DNA of 64,000 nt from Enchytraeus crypticus (lineage: Eukaryota; Annelida; Clitellata; Enchytraeida; Enchytraeidae): NCBI GenBank assembly GCA_905160935.1, contig CAJHZI010000495.1, positions 1,529,001-1,593,000 of the forward strand, read 5' to 3'. Shown here piece after piece: positions 35,801-45,100 of this stretch. The position numbers were made by a program, and so were the translations under genes. How positions within the stretch are numbered: position 1 is the stretch's first letter; each line of letters begins with the position of its first letter. The notes beneath the pieces were generated by a model that made no database searches, was not told the DNA's origin, and saw nothing but the letters and a program-made list of their open reading frames with translations.

Positions 35801-38071
35801 TCTATCTGACGGATCGTTCTTTCAGTGTGAAAGTGATGGAGTACATCTCTTCGCCTTCTCACTTAAGTATGGTGTGCCTCAAGGCTTCGTTCTTGGTCCT
35901 ATCCTCTTTAACCTCTATACAACACCCCTAAGCACTCTAATCTCTTCTCATTCTCTTGATCATGAACTATATGCTGATGACACTCAAATGTACACTTGTT
36001 TCACCCCTAACTCCTATTCTAATGCTGAAACCCTCCTGCAACAAAGTTTTCAGTCTATATCCTCTTGGATGTCTGCTAATTTCTTGGCACTTAATCCATC
36101 TAAGACTGAATTCTTGTTGGTCGGGACACCTCAACAGCTTCTGAGCTGAATGGGAAAACTCTTTCGTTAGCTTCGGGTATTAAAATATCACCTGTTTCTT
36201 CTGTGAGAAATCTCGGTGTTTCCTTGATAAACACCTAACCTACCACGAACATATAACTAAAACTTCACAAGCATGTTTCTTCCATATCCGTGATCTTCGT
36301 CGAATACGTCCATATTTGTCACGTGAGACAGCTGCTACAATTGGTGCTGCTCTTGTGCAATCGAAGTTGGACTACTGCAATTCCCTGTTTTTAAATCTCC
36401 CTGGCTGTGAGATTGATCGGTTGCAGTTTGTTCAGAATCCTCTTGCGCGAGCAATTTTTTGTAGTTCTAAGTACTCACATGTTACGCCTATTTTGAAGTC
36501 TTTGCACTGGCTGAAGATTAAAGAACGTATCATTTACAAAACAGTTTCGTTAACCTATAAGTCCATCTCCGTCCCTGGACAAACTTGTATGTCTCACTTG
36601 ATTAAAGTGATGCAGCCTGCTATTACTCGGTCTTATAAGTTAATTACTCTTGTGAGACCTAGCTTACCTTCACGCTCTAAGCTATCTAATCGTTCTTTCT
36701 AGCATGCTGCACCTCAGATCTGGAATTCTCTTTCATCCAATCTTCGGAAATCTTCATTTGAATCACATCAGCCTTTGCTTTCCTATGAGCAGTTCCATAA
36801 GCAGTTGAAGACCTATCTTTTCCATCTCTCTTTTCCATCCAGTGTCCATGAGCAGTGACCTGCGCCTAAACCACCTTTTCTTTAACTCCCTTTACTTTGG
36901 ACTGAATTTCTGGATTTTGGAATTTGCACCGTTTTTGGACCTTCTTTCTTTTTGCTCGCCGGCTTAATTTTATCTCAATAGTGCTCGATGTTGTCATTGA
37001 TGACTGTAGCACTCTCATTGTTGTTATTATTATGATTAAGCTTATTTCAATCCAAAAGAGAGCTCTAATTGATGATTATAGTTCATTTCAAAGCAAATGA
37101 GAGCTTGAAATACTTGAATCGATTTCAATTTTTTCCTCTTACCTTTGACTTTATTTTTCTATTTATATTTCAATTAATTGTAGTTTGTACTGTTGGTTTT
37201 TACTTGTCTAATCTTCTTTTCCAAAACCTCTTTGCAGGCATTCAAGGTCAGCTATGGAGTGAGGTCATCAGGACCTCGGAGCAGCTTGACTACATGATCT
37301 TTCCTCGTCTTCTAGCCCTGGCTGAGCGAGCCTGGCACAAGTCTTCCTGGGAAGACGAAACCGATCTAAAGAATCTAAAACAAGCTCTGGACAGCGAATG
37401 GGTGCAGTTTGCCAACACACTCGGGTCAAAGGAGCTGAAACGACTGGATAGGGCTGGAGTGAAATATAGGGTTCCTATTGCTGGAGCACGGTTAGTTCTC
37501 TCTCTCTCTCATAGTGCACTAACTATAGGCAGGTCCATTGTATATAACGCCTTTACTCTTCTCTGTCCTCCGCCATCCTCTTCATTTCCACATATGAGTG
37601 GGTCTTTAAATCATCTAACATACCTAATCTCGGCCTGCCCTGCCTCTTTTTCCTTCCATTCTACCTTCTATGACCTCTATTAGAAGGTCATAGTTAGTTA
37701 ACCCGCACTTAATTCCTACAAATTCTAGCTTTCTCTCCTACCCATTTATTTTAAACATTTACTAGTCATGCTGTTATTGCAGTGTACATGTATACATGTA
37801 TATAGAACTGCTTGTAGTTCTAAATTCACTTAAGACGACCCTGACATCATATACAGGTTAGGAAGCAGACGTTAAATCTTCATGTGGTGTCTCTTACTTA
37901 TATAGGCCTATTCCTTTGCATACATCAGTGTTTAGGTAAGAGCACTGAAAAACTAAGCCCATGTATTCTTCAAAACTATTTGAAAAATATGGAAATCCAT
38001 TGACAGGTAGGCCTAGGTATATATTAATTAGATAGAGTGATAGAGATATCGAGATTGAGAGTGAGACAGAG

Positions 38072-38123
<52 letters not shown>

Positions 38124-38126
38124 TAG

Positions 38127-38169
<43 letters not shown>

Positions 38170-39113
38170 AGGAAAGAAAGAAAGAAAGAAAGTAAGAAAG
38201 AAAAAAGAAAAGAAGAAAGAAAGGAAAGAAAGAAAGAAAAAGTAAGAAAGAGAGAAATAAAGAAATTAAGAGAGAAAAGAGTGATAGACGCAGAAATAGT
38301 GGAAGTAAATATTTAAAATAAAGCTTAGTATTTCCGTGTCTGAGGAACGCTAGCTGTTAAAGACGGCCCTGCCGGCTTACGAACTAGAAGTTGGCCTTCT
38401 GTACCTCAGACAGGTTTGCAATCTATTTGGCCACCCAACAGGCACTCTTCTAATTAGAGCATCTAAAACTGAAATTAACAACACTGGATACAGGTAGGCT
38501 AACTTTATCATATTTCAGAGTGAACAACGAAACGGGTGTCCTGGAATGGACAGCAGGATTACCAGGACTTCCTGCGCGCTACACGACGTCACTGGAGCAC
38601 AACATCTGGACTGATCTCTCCCACTCCAGTCCTGTCATCACGGATGACAAGGACGTCTATGTTAAGATTGGGTAACTAATGCTAACTACTCTTTCTAACA
38701 TACCACTCAGTAGCTTGTAATACTTTACACGTAATCAGTTGTTCGTGTTCCAACGTCAGAAAGGGCATTCGGTTGGTGAGCGCCTAGGCTCCAGAAATTG
38801 ATTCAAAATTTAAACGAATGGAAAATAGTCTGTTCGTATCCCGACCCTGGTTAAACTGGGATTTAAGGAGGATGATGATGATGATGTTTTTCGTATTAAG
38901 CTTGTCGTACTATACGTCATCCATCTAATGTTAAGCCTATGACATCTGTCTACAGGTCATCAACAACCAGAGTATTATTCAGTATGTGCGGGGTTCAAAT
39001 TCTTGGCTCACCCGTCACTGACATTGCTGTCGAGTGAGGAAACTGACGTTAACATTAGCCTTACCAGCTTTTATTCCACAATATGTAGGCCTAAGTAGTT
39101 GGTAACAATTAAA

Positions 39114-39150
<37 letters not shown>

Positions 39151-39368
39151 AATAATAAGAAAAGTAATTCTTTATTCTAGACAATTATTTCTGTTATTGC
39201 AGATCTTCAGACTCTTCGAGATTTTCTCAGATAGTAAAACCCTCCCCGGGATTAGCTTCCAGCACCACTGGACCAACCACTACCGAGAACCCTGATGTTT
39301 CTGGCTCATCCAAGATCTGTCACACCCTGTTCATGATTATATCTAGCATTCTCTTTATACTCATTTGA
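24568..39368 (+). CDS. Chitobiase B: GH20 paralogue with altered EFDMPGH loop, 12 exons
   Basis: Join 24568..24661, 27255..27505, 28428..28601, 29379..29655, 30221..30648, 31347..31499, 32086..32425, 33943..34160, 34932..35172, 37238..37490, 38519..38671, 39203..39368; 915 residues. All intron positions and phases equal those of copy A. It has GHRGMHVDVGRNFH (Arg355), TDDEGWR (Asp392, Asp393), HLGGDEAP (Asp553-Glu554), FDFPYEPDPEERGYYW and QGQLWSE. The loop EFDMPGH is EFGLVAH here (465-469): Asp and Pro are lost, His kept, and WWEDG reads MWEDA. The frame is open, so this is probably an expressed, diverged enzyme rather than a pseudogene. Start: the first ATG (24568) is used, but ATG 24604 gives the neater signal peptide MKSFYYILITCYMWLQSCS. 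The tail is a Ser/Thr-rich linker then a hydrophobic end, a good GPI-signal pattern. Confidence 0.9.
25128..25255 (-). mobile_element. Diverged SINE-A copy in intron 1 of chitobiase B
   Basis: Reverse copy: TCTAACGTCAGTTTCATG, GGATATGAACCCGG (B box reversed) and CTAATCCGCTGTCGAAC. Confidence 0.55.
25318..25785 (+). repeat. Minisatellite of about 30 bp (CACCATTAGCATCATTAGCT)
   Basis: About 16 units mixing GCTGCTAGACTTCACCATTA and GCATCTAGACTCCACCATTA. Unit length varies because short and long versions alternate. Confidence 0.9.
26640..26790 (+). mobile_element. Family D repeat fragment
   Basis: GTAAGGCATAGCCTTTTGTG and GAGTAGGAATATGTAGTTTG resemble the repeat at 49735-49945. Confidence 0.45.
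26815..26862 (+). repeat. GA microsatellite
   Basis: About 20 GA units, possibly the expanded tail of a LINE copy. Confidence 0.95.
27040..27250 (+). repeat. ATTATTACTCAATATTACTT degenerate repeat
   Basis: Irregular TATTACT-rich units running up to the exon 2 acceptor of chitobiase B. The 69-codon frame across it is repeat translation. Confidence 0.75.
27255..27505 (+). CDS. Chitobiase B exon 2, CHB_HEX domain
   Basis: The acceptor is TTATTTCAG and the donor GTAAGAG. AQAACDQDISYI to TTGLE, with SLKLHNDGDEDI and SWVIYFSHIR. Confidence 0.9.
27540..27720 (+). mobile_element. SINE-A copy with inverted extra head
   Basis: A complete SINE (GGCTGGAGCCAGTGGAGATG to AACATTAGCTTTACCAG) preceded by a duplicated GGCTGGAGCCAGTGGAGAT and by a 31-base inverted copy of its own head (27540-27570 against 27600-27630, one mismatch). 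Confidence 0.88.
28428..28601 (+). CDS. Chitobiase B exon 3
   Basis: IRHINGDLHRISPLGSF to DDSLSAQ, 58 codons. A strong acceptor, TTTTTTTCAG; the donor is GTACTA. Confidence 0.9.
29148..29275 (+). mobile_element. SINE-A copy in intron 3 of chitobiase B
   Basis: GGCTGGAGCCAGTGGCGATG head, GTGTGGGGTTCAAATTATGG and a tail GAAAACTGACGTTGACATTA; it ends about 100 bases before exon 4. Confidence 0.85.
29379..29655 (+). CDS. Chitobiase B exon 4
   Basis: IIVSTAGENLDFVSDFDSP to YLSG. The acceptor is TCTTTACAG and the donor GTAGTA. Confidence 0.9.
30221..30648 (+). CDS. Chitobiase B exon 5
   Basis: EKTGLAISTT to PEIPELTE, with TDDEGWR. The acceptor is TCTACATTTAG and the donor GTTAGT. Confidence 0.93.
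31347..31499 (+). CDS. Chitobiase B exon 6
   Basis: VGGRRCHDPTETRCI to FAADRHIQ. The acceptor is CTCTCACAG and the donor GTTTGT, with no donor duplication here. Confidence 0.92.
31909..31970 (-). mobile_element. Family C repeat tail in intron 6
   Basis: CATCATCATCTTCCCTTGAA then CCCGGCTTAACTAGGGTCGG: reversed family C end. Confidence 0.6.
32000..32058 (-). mobile_element. LINE 3'-end fragment in intron 6
   Basis: AACAACAACAACAGAATTAG then AGTGCTACTGTCGTTC and ACAACATCGAGCACC; it ends about 28 bases before exon 7. Confidence 0.65.
32086..32425 (+). CDS. Chitobiase B exon 7, catalytic Asp-Glu and altered loop
   Basis: VIPEFGLVAHAHAAVKSMEA to ACAPLLAS, two codons longer than in copy A. HLGGDEAP is kept. 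Confidence 0.93.
33943..34160 (+). CDS. Chitobiase B exon 8
   Basis: GKDMKLHFAQRASEIAASLD to FANADYK, with SMWEDAL where copy A has SWWEDGL. Confidence 0.92.
34234..34465 (+). mobile_element. Family C repeat, fullest copy, in intron 8
   Basis: Runs from CCCCGTGTTGTGTCCGGGTC through AAGCACTAAGATCCATACCA, GGGCATTCGGTTGGTGAACG and CGACCCTGGTTAAACAGGGA to a GATGAT tail. About 230 bases; no coding capacity seen. Confidence 0.75.
34672..34920 (+). repeat. Family C remnant with expanded GAT tail
   Basis: CCCCGTGTTGTCTCCGGGTT, the family C head, is joined straight to about 220 bases of GAT repeats that end 11 bases before exon 9. The Asp-rich open frame here is repeat translation. Confidence 0.85.
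34932..35172 (+). CDS. Chitobiase B exon 9
   Basis: VILSPSTHLYFDFPYEPDPE to RPNVI. The acceptor TTACCCCTCAG is preceded directly by a 220-base GAT array. Confidence 0.9.
35530..37045 (+). mobile_element. CR1/L2-like LINE, degraded, in intron 9 of chitobiase B
   Basis: A 5'-truncated non-LTR retrotransposon in sense to the host gene. Reverse-transcriptase motifs are clear: LDLSAAFDTIDHNILLERLS, YGVPQGFVLGPILFNLYTTP, YADDTQMY and SWMSANFLALNPSKTEFL, then a thumb region with QSKLDYCNSLFLNLPG. Frames are broken by stops and shifts near 35807, 36147 and 36230, so it is inactive. Its 3' UTR (36880-37040) ends in TTGTTGTTATTATTATG and is the source of the short 3' copies elsewhere in the window. 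Confidence 0.9.
37238..37490 (+). CDS. Chitobiase B exon 10
   Basis: GIQGQLWSEVIRTSEQLDYM to PIAGAR. The acceptor is CTCTTTGCAG and the donor GTTAGT. Confidence 0.92.
37497..37692 (-). mobile_element. RTE-like LINE tail in intron 10
   Basis: Reverse copy of the tail at 22060-22252: TAGTGCACTAACTATAGGCA, GGTCCATTGTATATAACGCC and TTCCATTCTACCTTCTATGA. Confidence 0.75.
38062..38280 (+). repeat. GA and GAAA microsatellite in intron 10
   Basis: A GA tract to about 38122 followed by GAAA repeats with scattered changes. Confidence 0.95.
38519..38671 (+). CDS. Chitobiase B exon 11
   Basis: VNNETGVLEWTAGLPGLPAR to VYVKIG. The acceptor is CATATTTCAG and the donor GTAACT. Confidence 0.9.
38748..38886 (+). 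mobile_element. Family C repeat, 3' half, in intron 11
   Basis: CCAACGTCAGAAAGGGCATT, GAGCGCCTAGGCTCCAG, ATCCCGACCCTGGTTAAACT and a short GATGAT tail. Confidence 0.75.
38980..39067 (+). mobile_element. 5'-truncated SINE-A in intron 11
   Basis: CAGTATGTGCGGGGTTCAAA to GACGTTAACATTAGCCTTAC; the head is missing. Confidence 0.8.
39203..39368 (+). CDS. Chitobiase B exon 12, GPI-like tail
   Basis: SSDSSRFSQIVKPSPG, a Thr-rich linker, SGSSK, then HTLFMIISSILFILI and TGA (39366-39368). The stop lies in the first unit of a tandem array. Confidence 0.88.
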
Positions 39369-39778
39369 CCTTCATATATCGTTATTTAACGAGATTATAA
39401 CACTGTAAAAATATTAAATTAAGTAATGTAACACATAAATATAATTATATCACATAGGCCTCAATTATTAGTAATAATTAATGCATCCCATAGAGCTCAT
39501 TTGACCTTCATGTATGTATCTTTATTTAACGAGATTATAACACTGTAAAATTATTAGATTAAGTAACATAACATACAAATATAATTATATCACATAGGCC
39601 TAAGGTCTCAATTATTAGTAATTAATGCATCGCATAGAGCTCATTTGACCTTCATGTATCTTTATTTAACGAGATTATAACTGTAAAATTATTAGATTAA
39701 GTAACATAGCATACAAATATAATTATATCACATAGGCCTAAGGTCTCAATTATTAGTAATAATGCATCCCATAGAGCT
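39361..39778 (+). repeat. Three tandem units of about 140 bp starting at the chitobiase B stop codon
   Basis: Units begin TCATTTGACCTTCAT at 39361, 39497 and 39641 (136, 144 and about 138 bases). The last sense codons and TGA of chitobiase B lie in unit one, so the array forms its 3' UTR. Confidence 0.9.
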
Positions 39779-39928
39779 AACTGAATCATGCAGGAAGTCA
39801 ATTTTGCTATAGTATTTATTCAGAACTTAATTAGCAATCAAACCATATATCAATCTGAAGGCCTATATAGCTTGCGTAGATGTGTATTTTTTGTTATTGT
39901 AGATTTTATTGGTTTGTTTGTCTCACTA

Positions 39929-39972
39929 ATGTTCGCTGTTGTCATGGATGACAGTAGCACTGTAATGTCGGT
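39929..39972 (+). mobile_element. LINE 3'-terminal stub
   Basis: GCTGTTGTCATGGATGACAG then TAGCACTGTAATGTCG, the last 40 or so bases of the CR1/L2-like LINE. Confidence 0.6.
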
Positions 39973-40126
39973 GTAACAAGTGTTTTGCAGATGATTTGCA
40001 TTGCACCAGTAACGGCTAGTCTCGCACGCCATATACTGCTAGGCAAAAGCGGCTCATTTATTTTAGCTTGTTGAAAATTCAGCGACCTTTTTCTTACACA
40101 AAAACCAGCCACAGGCTATAATAATA

Positions 40127-40285
40127 GCAACAATTACAGTGCTACAGTCATCAATGACAACATCGAGCACTATTGAGACAAAAATCAAGCCGGCGAGCAA
40201 AAAGAAGGTCCAAAAACGGTGCAAATTCCAAAATCCGAAAATTCAGTCCAAAGTAAAGGGAGTCAAAGAAAAGGTGGTTTAGGCG
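40127..40285 (-). mobile_element. CR1/L2-like LINE 3'-UTR copy
   Basis: Reverse copy with AGTGCTACAGTCATCAATGA, AATCAAGCCGGCGAGCAAAA, CCAAAAACGGTGCAAATTCC and AAAGAAAAGGTGGTTTAGGC. Confidence 0.85.
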
Positions 40286-40560
40286 CTATTATGATTTTGC
40301 AAGCAATGGCAGCATTGGTCGCCACTTACCACATCTATCTATTCTCACATCATTTTATCTCAGGTTTCTGAGATAGAACGCTGACATTATGTATGATTAC
40401 CACTGTATTGGAACTAATTTAATTAACAACGTATATTTGTAAGTACTACAATACAAATAGCATGATCTTACATTAGCTGTGGAATTATTGTTTCTGATAT
40501 TGCTTTGTAAGATCAACTGAATGGAAAGCTAAATCTGAACATCTTATGAGAGCATAGCTC

Positions 40561-40703
40561 CTGGTAAAGCTAAAAAAGCTAATGTCAACGTCAGTTTCCT
40601 TACTAGAAAGCGATGTCAATGACGGGCGAGCACAGGATTTGAACCTCGCACATACTGATCCGCGGTCGAGTATCTTACCGACATTGCCACTGGCTCCAGC
40701 CAG
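40561..40703 (-). mobile_element. SINE-A copy
   Basis: Full-length reverse copy from CTGGTAAAGCTAAAAAAGCT through GATTTGAACCTCGCACATAC to CCACTGGCTCCAGCCAG. Confidence 0.88.
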
Positions 40704-41306
40704 CAATATCCTCGAAGCAAGGCAAGTTTACAGACAGTTTGGATTCTAATTAACTTGGAATTCTTTACAAATATACATGTACATCTCTCTAAATTGTTTC
40801 ATTTATTAATGCTGTGTATTTTCTGGCTACAAATGGAGTTTTCAATAAAAATTGTCTTTTAAAGTTTGCGATTATTGGATGGAGAAATCGAATAATAGCA
40901 GAGTAGTATCCAAGCAAATCGATGAGAGATACTGATGTCATGGTAATTCTAACGGCATACTTTATAAGTATAGATGTCACTTCAACACAAATTCAATTCT
41001 TGCACGACAAACACAGATCCTATTTAAATTCTACTTTTTTGCCGACAGCAGCAGGTTTGTCAAAAATGAACAATAGCATAATGGCTTCTCTGCAGACATA
41101 TTTTAAACCTGTGCCAGGATTGTAGTCCGAACTACTATTATGTTGCTGCGAAATGCAATTTTTTTAACTGACACTAGCAAGTTATAAAAATATCATTTTG
41201 TGGATTGTACCAGAGTAGTAAGAGTGAGGTTAGATTGCAGCACAGCTGTCAGTTTACCACAACAGTTTATCATGATAGCAGTTTCTGATATTAAGTACTG
41301 GTACCA

Positions 41307-41420
41307 GTTGGACAGCCAAATGGCTAACAAGCTTGCCTAAGAAGCAGGAGGTCATCGATTCGAATCTCAGCCAGGCCATTTCTGATGGTGTCCCTTGTGA
41401 TAGGTAAAACAGATGCTGAG
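41307..41420 (+). mobile_element. tRNA-derived SINE-B copy
   Basis: CAAATGGCTAACAAGCTTGC, GGTCATCGATTCGAATCTCA (B box GATTCGAATC) and CAGCCAGGCCAT; it shares these with 58793-58905. Confidence 0.6.
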
Positions 41421-42059
41421 CTTAGCTTAAAGGTAATTAGAGCAAAGCCTTTTTCACCTAAATGCCCATAATAAGTAGCGCAAAATTCAGCATACATTAT
41501 AAAATTAATGAAACAAAGCCAGCGTAATTACAAAACGTGCAAATTATTGTACTGTATTTGAAAAAGCAAGATTCTAATTCAAATCGTCACATAACTGCAA
41601 TATGTATCATAATTGTGTCCATCATTTTAAAGAATGAAAAGCATCTTTGAGCATTAAATTAGGAAGTCCACAATTGTTCACAAGATGCACTGTGATTAGA
41701 ATATAACTAGTGAGAATTCATGACTGCTATAAATACAAACAGTTGCATTCAGAGTTCAAATAATCTACTGTCCACACACAGAAATAAAGTTACCTAATTG
41801 ATTACACAACAAGCACACTGCCGGAATTTGAACGCGACATTAGCCTCGACTAAATGTGAGACAATTTTATCTGTTGGCACATTTTCCAAACATCGTCACA
41901 TTTCTGGCTATGCCGAAACACTGCGCTCAAAAACCGGTTCGAAGTCAATGTCTAAAACTTAACAGCGGTAAACTTGAATTCTAAAAACACGTGGCAGTAA
42001 GAGCTGACAGAGTCTTGATTAGTCTAACACTAAACTGTTCATGCACGTAGCACTGAAGT

Positions 42060-42121
42060 CTAAGGAGCCTGAGGGTTGCCCTTCTTGCCGATCAGAGACT
42101 TGTGGATGTGCGGAATGACAC
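42060..42121 (-). CDS. H2A.Z: H2A.Z exon 4
   Basis: The acceptor TATTTTCAG joins in phase 1 to give [20 protein letters not shown] and TAG. Confidence 0.93.
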
Positions 42122-45100
42122 CTGAAAATAGACAACAAGGAAAAATTAAATCTCGTGATTTAAGATAAAAAATTAAACAACAAAAGATAAATCTCTCAAT
42201 ACCAGACAAGTAAGTAGTCAATGATAAACCCAGAAACATGTCCCACCCAATAGAGCCAGACACATGTCCTACCTCAGTAAAGCGCATTAACTGGCAGTCA
42301 AATACTTTCAAAAGTCTGTATCACTGAGCAGCTACCACTGACCAATTCTGAAAAGGCTGAAACTAGTGCTAATCATCTGAGTGCACGATGCAGGAAATAG
42401 ATTATCAGTGTGCAACATAGACAGGGCACTCAGACGAGCAACTTGCCCATAGGAATGTAACCAAGTTTAAAATATCCATGAACATAACCACGTGGCATGG
42501 TAACACAGGGTGGTATACAATGATGACAACTGGGTAGCTGCCTCTTTAGTTACATTACAGCATATTCAGCTCAAGAGTCAAATTGGCAATAATGTAAGCT
42601 AGCAATAGTGCAGCGCTCAGCTTCCTAAATGCCCTGCCCAGCATATTCACACAACATAAGTTTGATCGCTTCAATGCTTTCATCAAACATCTCCTTACTC
42701 TATAATCGCGCAGCTTTCATACATAAACGAAGTGGGAATCATTTTCGAAAGTATCAAACAGTATCTACTCCAGTGTCTTGATGAAAACTAACGAGACAAG
42801 TATATCAAATAGTACAGAAAAAGTATCACTTTACAATGAATACAAAATACAATACAGTATTCTCTTTGGCGTCAATTCTTAGTCAGTAGAACAATGCATC
42901 ATCATTACAGTTGATTAAAGTAGCTACTAATGAACAGGAATAAAGCATTACAAACAAAACACATACCAGGAGCAATTGTCACCAGCCGTAACACTACTGC
43001 AGAAATGGGCGTTTCAAATCGTAACAATAATACTACAAAAAATCTCAATGCACTCAACAAGTGAAGTGCAATACATATACCAGTAGAATAAATACTAAAG
43101 CACAAAAACAGGAACCGTAAGAAAGGAAACTCAATTGCATATGCGTATGACGTGTACTTAAACTGAATAAATTACAAATTAAAAAAACCGTACACCACAT
43201 GTCAGTACAGTAGAACCCGTACACCAGTACAACAGTACACATGTATCAGTACAGTACAACACATACCAGTACACCACGTGTCAGTACAGTACAACACATA
43301 TACCACTACAACAGTACATATGTATCAGTACAGTACAACACATATACCAGTACAACAGTATACACGTATCAATACAGTACAACACATATACCAGTACACC
43401 ACGCATCAGTACAGTACAACACATATACCAGTACAACAGTACACATGCATCAGTACACATATACCACTACAACAGTACATATGTATCAGTACAGTACAAC
43501 ACATATACCAGTACAACAGTACACATGTATCAATACAGTACAACACATATACCAGTACACCACGCATCAGTACAGTACAACACATATACCAGTACAACAG
43601 TACACATGTATCAGTACAGTACAATACATATACCAGTACAACAGTACACATGTATCAGTACAGTACAACACATATACCAGTACAACAGTACACATGCATC
43701 AGTACAGTACAACACATATACCAGTACACCACGTGTCAGTACAGTACAACACATACCAGTACAACAGTACACCTGTGTCAGTACAGTACAACACATATAC
43801 CAGAACAACAGTACACATGTATCAATACAGTACAACACATATACCAGTACACCACGCATCAGTACAGTACAACACATATATCAGTACTACAGTACACATA
43901 TATCAGTACAGTACAACACATATACCAGTATAACAGTACACATGCATCAGTACAGTACAACACATATACCAGTACACCAAGTGTCAGTACAACACACATA
44001 CCAGTACAACACATATACCAGTACAACAGTACACCACGTATCAGTACAGTACCTCCTCCAGCAATGGTGGCCTTGATGAGACTGTCCAGCTCCTCGTCGC
44101 CCCTGATAGCCAGCTGCAGATGACGCGGGGTGATACGCTTTACCTTCAAATCCTTACTCGCGTTACCAGCCAATTCCAGTACCTGCCACACAACATACCA
44201 ATTTACATCAAGAATCCTCGTTATAACAACAAGCAACAGAACATTGTAGCATTGCTAGCGACTTACAATGCTACGGGAGTCAATACAATAGCAGGTTTAT
44301 TGTTTATCTACATTTTCTATTGCGAAGATACAATAAATGCAAGAGAGATTAAATAATGGCAGACAGAAAGAGGGACGCTTGTTCTAGAATCTAGATTAAT
44401 TTTTAGAACTGTGATTTGGATCCTCATTTTAGAAATTGTTACAGCTAACAACACCAATGAAAAAGAAATTGAATGCCACAGAAAACAGATGGCTAAGGAG
44501 AATACTAAGAATCAGTTACAAAAGAGCATAACAAATGAAAACTTAAAGAAGACAGAAAGACAGCCTAGAATAAAACCTGAAGGCAACTGGAATTAGCATT
44601 TCTGGGAGAACAACTGTGCAAGCAATAATTTTATTACAATATTTGTTCAGTACCTCAGCAGTGAGGTACTCTAGGATGGCAGCACTGTAGACAGCTGCGG
44701 TAGCGCCGACACGACCATGGCTCGTGGTCCTGGTCTTGAGATGACGGTGGATACGACCGACAGGAAACTGAAGTCCAGCTCTCGCTGAGCGCGACACTGC
44801 CTTCGCCTTGGCCTTTCCTGTATCTTTTCCAGCTTTACCTCCAGCCTTTCAATGAAATTTTATTTACAAATTATTAAACACAAAAATAAATGCCAGTTAC
44901 GAAAGTAGTAGTTATTTAGATTACCATAAATTTTATTTCTAACCTACCTACCTTAAGCTAGCTAAGACACAATCGTATGAACAAAATTACTAGTTCATAT
45001 TGTTAATATAAATAAATAATATTACATTGAATAATATATGAAGCAGACTCATCAGAAGCTTCAAGTACTTGGGCAGCGCGATAACAAATGATGGAAAGTA

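Noticed and set aside
40561..40703. tRNA gene candidates (B-box GGTTCAAATCC) here and at other sites
   Set aside because: No cloverleaf forms around them, and the sequence after the tRNA-like head is a shared SINE tail.
43241..44123. Open frames of 183 to 281 codons rich in Tyr, Gln and Thr
   Set aside because: They are translations of the stop-free minisatellite in H2A.Z intron 3, present in several frames and both strands.
44922..44928. Alternative H2A.Z start ATG followed by GTAATC near exon 2
   Set aside because: It would leave an intron of about 75 bases and an AT-rich 5' UTR far from the CpG-rich region; 46470-46472 fits better.
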